Shown: one piece after another, positions 49,982 to 54,949 of the stretch
Layout of the letters: each line of letters begins with the position of its first letter
Position numbering within the stretch: the first letter of the stretch is position 1
NCBI GenBank assembly: GCA_017432895.1
Contig: JAFRIG010000034.1
Coordinates: 1 to 54,949 of the forward strand
Source: Erysipelotrichaceae bacterium
GTDB taxonomy: Bacteria > Bacillota_I > Bacilli_A > Erysipelotrichales > Erysipelotrichaceae
Direction of reading: 5' to 3'
Length of the DNA stretch: 54,949 nt
The notes under the pieces: generated by a model
What the model saw: only the letters and a program-made list of their open reading frames with translations
The model's database searches: none
What the model was told of the DNA's origin: nothing
Made by a program: the position numbers and the translations under genes

Positions 49982-51427
49982 TCATTCAGCTATCTGTCCG
50001 TTGATGCAGATCCGCATCTCTTTTGACCATTTATTCTTGATGATCTTCAGATCTCCGTTTTCGTATTCCGCATCATATTCGCACTTATCTCTTCTCAGCC
50101 AGAAATCGCCATAGGAAACATAATCACTCAACAAGACTCCTTTGGCTGAAACATATTCGATGAGTTTCGGATAGACTTCTTTGGCATAAAGCCCGAAATA
50201 CTGCGGATGGCAGAAAAACAGCAGAGGCTGGTCTCTTTCCAGTTTAAGATCGATCTGTTTCTTATATGCTTCCAGGATCTCTTCAGCGCTTGGTGCATCT
50301 TTTCCTTCTTCCTCCCTGATGCCCATCAGACGGCAGACATTGAAGCCATCGCAGGGTATCTGTAAAGGTCCTTCCTGTACGCCTTCGCAATAGGGGAAAT
50401 AAGGATGATCATCGATAGCGTAACCGAAATCCCGGCTATGTACATAACCCATATCCTTTAAAGCTCTGCCCAACTCCAGGCAATACATCCCCCTGGGTGC
50501 CGCATAGCTTTTTACATATTCAAATCCTAACGACTTCATCCATGTATCGAATAAAACAAGATCTTCCACATTCTCTTCATAGGAATCCTTGCCATTGTGG
50601 ATAGCCCCATGGGAAGCGATGATATTATGTTTTGAGATCCTTGAGAGCTTATCTTCCAGCTGATCCTCATTCTCACACAACTGTTTATTGATATAGAAAA
50701 CCAATTTGGTGTTCGTCTTTTCCGATACTTCGATCAGATCATTAACGCCCCTGGTCAATAAACCATCGCCATCAATACTGTAGGCGAAAATGCTTTTCGC
50801 TCCATCGGGATAATAGTACAAAGAAAGATAGGGATGGCCGGAAAGGTTCATGGCCTCCCTCAGGATATCTCTTAAAGCTCTGCCGACTTTGGCCTTGTCG
50901 ATCGAAGAAACCCGCTCATCATAGTCCAGAACATCGCTGGTCTTTCTTAAGTCACTTCCTTCATATGTCAGGATCTCAGTTAAAGGTATTCCTGAATAGA
51001 TGATGGTCCCCTTGCCGTATTTCTTATACAGGAAAACCGGATAGAAACCTGGTCTTCTATTGTCCTTGATGCTGCGGTTTTCATGCAAAGTAAACTCCCC
51101 TTTGCCGCTTCCTGAAAAAACGGATACCGTAGAACGGATCCTTGCTTTGCCCATATTGAAGACAGACAGATCGATGTATTCGATCCCGGCTTTGCATTTA
51201 AAGCCCGCATCAAAAGAAAAAGTCTTTCGCGTAGCGCCGGACACGACAGCGATACCGCCATCCTCTACAAAGTCGTATGCCCAATCCGGAAAGTCTTTCT
51301 CAAAACAGGCGACCGGAAGATATTCTCTATGATCAGATAGCACATAAAGGGTCTTTTGTTGTCTTAACAGCTGCTCAAAACCGCCAGTGTTATCTTCACT
51401 TTGATAGACAAGAAAAGCAGGTCTCAT
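49982..51427 (-). CDS. polysaccharide-deacetylase-like protein
   Basis: A 481-residue cytosolic protein without a signal peptide. The C-terminal half resembles the NodB deacetylase fold: FAYSIDGDGLL with the Asp-x-Asp, IIASHGAIHN for a metal His, SYAAPRGMY for the arginine segment and LLFFCHPQYF for the last His. The N-terminal 200 residues are of unknown type. The start overlaps the stop of the YgjV-like gene by four bases. Confidence 0.72.
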   Translation of the reverse strand: MRPAFLVYQSEDNTGGFEQLLRQQKTLYVLSDHREYLPVACFEKDFPDWAYDFVEDGGIAVVSGATRKTFSFDAGFKCKAGIEYIDLSVFNMGKARIRSTVSVFSGSGKGEFTLHENRSIKDNRRPGFYPVFLYKKYGKGTIIYSGIPLTEILTYEGSDLRKTSDVLDYDERVSSIDKAKVGRALRDILREAMNLSGHPYLSLYYYPDGAKSIFAYSIDGDGLLTRGVNDLIEVSEKTNTKLVFYINKQLCENEDQLEDKLSRISKHNIIASHGAIHNGKDSYEENVEDLVLFDTWMKSLGFEYVKSYAAPRGMYCLELGRALKDMGYVHSRDFGYAIDDHPYFPYCEGVQEGPLQIPCDGFNVCRLMGIREEEGKDAPSAEEILEAYKKQIDLKLERDQPLLFFCHPQYFGLYAKEVYPKLIEYVSAKGVLLSDYVSYGDFWLRRDKCEYDAEYENGDLKIIKNKWSKEMRICINGQIAE

Positions 51428-51927
51428 TCTTTCTTATCCTCCTTTAAGGCGTTATATAAGTAAGACAAGGAATTGGTCAGGCTGAAGGCGGCACCGACAT
51501 ATCCTTTGATCGCAAAATTATAGATCGTCCAGCACAGCGATGAAAAGGAACAGGCCAGCCTGATCTGCTTGGTAGTGGCCTTTTTTGACAATATGAATAA
51601 AGACTGGGAGACGTTGGCCATGATCGCCAGAAGACCCAGGAAACCGTTATTGTTGAAAAGAAAGCCGAATATGATGGCCGAACTGATAAAGATATAGGAA
51701 ATAAAACGGCTGCCGATATTATTGATGGAAAGGATGTTTCTGATGATGCCTAAAACACCCATCACCACGCCGCTGTAACCTTTCAATAGAAAACTGGAAA
51801 CGGAAGTTAAAGCCATGCATACGATCTGAAAGATCAGGATGTCACGCTTGTTTTTGCGACTTGAAGCCACAAAAAGCATGCTTTCGCCGATAAAAGTCAG
51901 TATATTAGCTAGTAATACGTTATCCAC
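51424..51927 (-). CDS. YgjV-family membrane protein
   Basis: A 167-residue protein with about five helices, resembling the YgjV group of inner membrane proteins (LFVASSRKNKRDILIFQIVC, CWTIYNFAIKGYVGAAFSLTN pieces). Function unknown. A GTG start follows TATAGT by 6 bases, with no ribosome binding site. Confidence 0.75.
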   Translation of the reverse strand: MDNVLLANILTFIGESMLFVASSRKNKRDILIFQIVCMALTSVSSFLLKGYSGVVMGVLGIIRNILSINNIGSRFISYIFISSAIIFGFLFNNNGFLGLLAIMANVSQSLFILSKKATTKQIRLACSFSSLCWTIYNFAIKGYVGAAFSLTNSLSYLYNALKEDKKE

Positions 51928-51933
51928 GATTTC

Positions 51934-51939
51934 ACTATA
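51934..51939 (-). promoter_or_regulatory. -10 of the leaderless YgjV-like gene
   Basis: TATAGT, then GAAATC, then GTG on the minus strand. Confidence 0.5.
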
Positions 51940-52084
51940 TCACAATAATATCTCTCAGCCGGAATTATCAGTTAAACGATCGATAATTCGATAATCTCGT
52001 CCTTGGCTGCAGTTTCTTTCATGCAGTGCATGCGAAAGCTTTATCATCTGTTAGCAAAATAAATACGATCTGTGTATATCTCAA

Positions 52085-52115
52085 ATTTGGCACACAAATG
52101 TGCCAAATCTTTTTG
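52085..52115 (+). terminator. terminator-like hairpin
   Basis: ATTTGGCACA/TGTGCCAAAT with loop CAAA, followed by CTTTTTG. No plus-strand gene ends nearby, so an unrecognised transcript may stop here. Confidence 0.6.
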
Positions 52116-52222
52116 TATGAAGATCAGAGATAAAACCATCTGATTCTTTTATAGTTTCTGGATGATAACTTTCCTATGAATTTCTTTGTCAGTTCTTAAA
52201 CAAGGTCCTTGTGTACCAATTT

Positions 52223-52250
52223 TGATTTTTTACGCATGCGTTAAAAATCA
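52223..52250. repeat. 28-base near-perfect palindrome
   Basis: The centre ACGCATGCGT is a perfect palindrome and T and A runs flank it; only one pair in 28 bases is mismatched. It lies about 50 bases beyond the end of brnA. Role unknown. Confidence 0.5.
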
Positions 52251-52300
52251 GCAAATCAGAAAACAGCCGGCATATTTTATGTAAGTAGGTTAATTAGAAA

Positions 52301-52624
52301 CTATAAACTCCTTGAAACAAGCTCCGGATCATCGATCGCGTTATCCAGTAATCTGCTTAAGAAACCGGTATACCCTTTGCCGGTAGCCTTGGCTTTAGCC
52401 AGTGTTTTTGGGGATATTCTTAACGAAATGAGAGGTTTGTTGTTTTTTGCTCTTTTTTGTCTGGCCAATTCAGCCATTTCTGCATATTGTTCAAGTGTAA
52501 GTTCCGGTGCATCTTCATCAGGAGTTATTGTTTTTTTGGAAGCAGCTTCTATTTCTCTGATCTGTTTTTCTGTGGGCTTTTGCCCTTTCTTGATAACCAT
52601 ACGAACATCTTTAGTATTCTCCAT
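52301..52624 (-). CDS. BrnA-like antitoxin
   Basis: A 107-residue protein with a BrnA/CopG-type end (LISLRISPKTLAKAKATGKGYTGFLSRLLDNAI), which binds DNA and neutralises BrnT. The N-terminal part is polar with a Lys-rich start. It follows a broken brnT on the same strand; the frame runs into the brnT remains without a stop, but the ATG at the BrnA family position is the likely start. Confidence 0.75.
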   Translation of the reverse strand: MENTKDVRMVIKKGQKPTEKQIREIEAASKKTITPDEDAPELTLEQYAEMAELARQKRAKNNKPLISLRISPKTLAKAKATGKGYTGFLSRLLDNAIDDPELVSRSL

Positions 52625-52891
52625 AGTATATCTTCTTTCTATCGGCGTAGCCATACGTGCCGAAATGAGCCTTGTTACCTCATTCTCATTGTGTAAACTA
52701 CATACAGTATTCCCTGAACGCATCCTAAAGCAACCCATCTATCTTCTTCAATACTGTGAATCTTGTCATAATATTCAATCCTATCTTCATCAGCAAAAAA
52801 CCAGAGCAGCTGTTTCAAAACTAATCCCACGCTTCTGAATGTTGATCTTATTCTTGTTATCATCCCATTCGACAATTATTTCATCAATCAC
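52625..52891 (-). pseudogene. decayed brnT toxin gene
   Basis: BrnT-like sequence is spread over two frames. From GTG at 52891: VIDEIIVEWDDNKNKINIQK and RGISFETAALVF. Then, after an extra T in a T6 run at 52795-52800, FADEDRIEYYDKIHS and EEDRWVALGCVQGILYVVYT. After a missing base near 52682 the first frame returns with NENEVTRLISARMATPIERR. A full BrnT would need both indels reversed. The usual His of KHGISF is Arg. The toxin should be inactive, unless these are sequencing errors. Confidence 0.7.
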
Positions 52892-52986
52892 AGTATTTAT
52901 ACATAAAGTATAACATTTTGTATTACATTTTTCAATTTACAAAAGAATTTCAATCGAATAAATAAACATATCTTTAAATGATTCGG

Positions 52987-52999
52987 AAATGATTCATTT
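52987..52999. promoter_or_regulatory. palindromic operator candidate before the carboxylesterase
   Basis: AAATGATTCATTT, preceded by a second half-copy AAATGATTC at 52976-52984. The same palindrome, with the central base changed, lies before the esterase operon (31762-31774). Confidence 0.5.
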
Positions 53000-53033
53000 G
53001 AGCCAAATCAAGGCAATAATCTACATTATCCTT

Positions 53034-53039
53034 TATACT
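53034..53039 (+). promoter_or_regulatory. -10 of the leaderless carboxylesterase gene
   Basis: TATACT, then TAAAAC, then ATG, with no Shine-Dalgarno sequence. Confidence 0.6.
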
Positions 53040-53045
53040 TAAAAC

Positions 53046-54812
53046 ATGAAGAACGTCATCTTAATGATCTTAAAGATAATACTGTTCCTTTTGTCATTGA
53101 CATTTCTGGAACTCAACCGCAACACGATCTTAGGCTGGATAGCTGCGATCGTCTTATTTATCATCTATTTCTATCTGAGCAGGACTTACGCCAAAAACAT
53201 CTTTCATGGCTTCCTGTTTCTGCTGGGCTATCTGCTGGTTTTTGCCCTGATAGTTTATATCAGCTGGCCACCGATCAGAAATGTCCCTGCTGTGACCAAT
53301 AAGAATCCCCAAAAGACTGAGGTCTATAATACTGCCTATGGCCAGGTACAAGGCGTTTTAAATAAAGACGAATCCGTCGAAGTCTTCGCCGGTATCCCCT
53401 TTGCCAAACCACCGATAGGCCAACTGAGATGGAAGGCACCTGAAGATCCCGAAAGCTGGGATGGGGTTTTATTCGCAGATCACTTCGCTCCCATGAGTAT
53501 GCAGGAAACAAGCCCGCCTATCTACGATTCACTCACTCAGATCATCGGCTATCACGACTACAAGATCTCTTTAGATGACAATTACAGGCCACCCGTTTCC
53601 GAAGACAGTCTCTATCTCAATATCTGGAAACCGGCTGATGCTTCTGAAAAACTGCCGGTCATGGTCTATATCCACGGCGGTTCCCTGGAATCGGGTCAGC
53701 CCTGGTACGCCGACTACAACGGCGAAAAGATGGCATCAAAGGGTATGATCTTCGTCACCATCACTTACCGTTTAGGCGTCTTCGGCTTCTATGGTGATGA
53801 ACAGCTTTGCAAAGAATCAGGCAATATCACTACCGGCAACTACGGTTTTCTGGATATGATCAAAGCCCTTGAGTGGGTCAAAGAAAACATCGATGTTTTC
53901 GGCGGTGATCCCGATAACATCACGGTAGCCGGCGAATCAGCCGGTTCAGCAGCCGTCTCCGCCTTATGTACTTCGCCTTTGGCCTCCGGATTATTTGAAA
54001 GGGTCATCCTGGAAAGCTCGACACTCGATTCACCTAAACCTCCTCACTCCTATCGCAGCTATGAACAGACGCTGGAAGCAGGAAAAAAGACCAGAGAGAA
54101 TTACGGTGTTAACAGTATTGAAGAACTTAGGCTTATCCCTGCCGAAGAGCTCGTCAAGCAAGTCTCCCTTCACCATCACATTACCGTGGATGGCTACAGT
54201 CTGCTTGAAGATCCCTATCTTTCCTACAAGAAAGGTATCCACAATGAAAAAGCCATCCTGCATGGCTACAACAGCGAAGAAAGCGGACCCTTTATCCTGT
54301 TTTCCAAAACGACATTAAAGAACTACGAAGAAAAGATCAGCCGCTACTTCGGTGATTATACCGGCAGAGTCCTTGAAATCTTTGATGCCAAAACGGATGA
54401 AGAAGCCGCCAAGTACTGGGCTCAGATCTATGGCGATGTCTTCTTCACCTACTCTCATTACTGTCTCAACCGTCTGGCCAATGAAAACGGAATACCCGTC
54501 TATGAATACTTCTTTTCCAAAAACAACGGCCGCCTTGGTTCCTGGCATTCCGGCGAAGAGATCTACGCTTATGACAATATCCCCGCCTCATCGAAACTCT
54601 TTGATGAAAAAGATCGAAATTTATCTAAGCTCATGTCCTCCTACTGGTACGAGTTTGCTTTAAAAGGCGATCCCAATGTCCAAGGACTGGAGACATGGCC
54701 GATCAATAAAGACAATGAAACCCTGCTGGAACTGGGTGAAGAAGTAAGGATCACCAATGAAAGATCCCAAAAGCTTTACGATATCATGGATGAGATGTAC
54801 GGCTGGAAGTGA
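53046..54812 (+). CDS. membrane-anchored type B carboxylesterase
   Basis: A 588-residue protein with about three N-terminal membrane helices (residues 5-75) and a type B carboxylesterase domain outside the membrane. Motifs: EDSLYLNIWKP, oxyanion hole VYIHGGSL, nucleophile GESAGSAAV near residue 300, Glu in the SEESGPF region and the catalytic His in GSWHSGEE near 500. The anchor in place of a signal peptide is unusual for the family. It stands alone. Confidence 0.88.
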   Translation: MKNVILMILKIILFLLSLTFLELNRNTILGWIAAIVLFIIYFYLSRTYAKNIFHGFLFLLGYLLVFALIVYISWPPIRNVPAVTNKNPQKTEVYNTAYGQVQGVLNKDESVEVFAGIPFAKPPIGQLRWKAPEDPESWDGVLFADHFAPMSMQETSPPIYDSLTQIIGYHDYKISLDDNYRPPVSEDSLYLNIWKPADASEKLPVMVYIHGGSLESGQPWYADYNGEKMASKGMIFVTITYRLGVFGFYGDEQLCKESGNITTGNYGFLDMIKALEWVKENIDVFGGDPDNITVAGESAGSAAVSALCTSPLASGLFERVILESSTLDSPKPPHSYRSYEQTLEAGKKTRENYGVNSIEELRLIPAEELVKQVSLHHHITVDGYSLLEDPYLSYKKGIHNEKAILHGYNSEESGPFILFSKTTLKNYEEKISRYFGDYTGRVLEIFDAKTDEEAAKYWAQIYGDVFFTYSHYCLNRLANENGIPVYEYFFSKNNGRLGSWHSGEEIYAYDNIPASSKLFDEKDRNLSKLMSSYWYEFALKGDPNVQGLETWPINKDNETLLELGEEVRITNERSQKLYDIMDEMYGWK

Positions 54813-54816
54813 ACCT

Positions 54817-54949
54817 CCCATAAGCTAAAGACTTATGGGCTTCTTAAGAAGTTTGCTTTTATGTTTCCACCTGTTTTATCAGGTAAGCCTTATTCTTAAC
54901 GGGCTGTCCACCTGCCCTCTACCGTATAGGACATTTATGTCCGCAACGC
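54817..54949 (-). mobile_element. right end of a second IS200/IS605-type element (partial)
   Basis: The hairpin CCCATAAG/CTTATGGG (54817-54839) with the sequence around it (GCTAAAG, then GGGCTTCTT) resembles the right end of the first element (GCTAAAG, then GGGATTCTT at 27135-27154). The rest is non-coding and rich in stems, as expected of a TnpB guide-RNA scaffold read on the minus strand. tnpB, if present, lies beyond the window. Confidence 0.5.

Larger units (their letters stand above)
51928..52300. other. intergenic region with hairpin and palindrome
   Basis: No gene was recognised in this 373-base stretch. It holds the YgjV-like promoter, a terminator-like hairpin at 52085-52115 and a long palindrome at 52223-52250. 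Confidence 0.5.

Overview
The window reads as a chromosomal segment of a low-to-moderate-GC member of the Bacillota, most like the Erysipelotrichales type. Grounds are an agr-type quorum-sensing locus, a CBS-type manganese pyrophosphatase, a DUF1146 protein, a BMP-type nucleoside transporter and an IS200/IS605 element. The genus cannot be fixed from sequence alone.

Region 1 (1-12250) is accessory and the left part is AT-rich. It holds an agrB/agrA/agrC-like locus flanked by two previously uncalled paralogous peptide genes of 40 and 41 codons. One of these precedes a secreted protein and a membrane protein of unknown function. Next comes an integrative mobilizable element: HTH regulator, TraG/VirD4 coupling protein, a large accessory protein split by an in-frame stop, a pMV158-like oriT, a MobV relaxase, an excisionase-like HTH protein and a tyrosine integrase next to the 3' end of a tRNA-Ala(GGC) gene. 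Its left boundary was not found.

Region 2 (12262-26860) looks like core chromosome. It has an L,D-transpeptidase, NudC, a tight five-gene operon (tsaC-like, Mn-pyrophosphatase, nagA, DUF1146, unknown membrane protein), a UPF0158-GNAT fusion, a Nif3-like protein, tRNA-Ala(CGC), a possible GNAT toxin with a small overlapping partner, a candidate structured RNA, a PstS-like protein and a 5TMR/PP2C membrane phosphatase.

Region 3 (26866-31780) has a double-glycine-leader peptide gene cut off from an ATP-grasp/esterase/esterase operon by a complete IS200/IS605 element with TnpA and TnpB.

Region 4 (31833-47833) is a long minus-strand nucleoside or N-glycoside operon: BMP lipoprotein, ABC ATPase, two permeases, then two copies of a PfkB-SIS-YjbQ set with a TrpF-like protein and a nucleoside hydrolase. 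It sits behind a structured leader with a cre site and an operator-like palindrome. A second nucleoside hydrolase, a Crp/Fnr regulator, a THEP1-SWIM fusion and purD follow.

Region 5 (47915-54949) has a deformylase-methyltransferase fusion, a BtpA-family protein, a NodB-like deacetylase, a YgjV-like membrane protein, a decayed brnT with intact brnA, a membrane-anchored carboxylesterase, and the edge of a second IS200/IS605-type element.

A theme across the core regions is genes whose start codon lies six or seven bases after a -10 hexamer, so their mRNAs are predicted to be leaderless. No CRISPR array, rRNA or prophage structural genes were seen.
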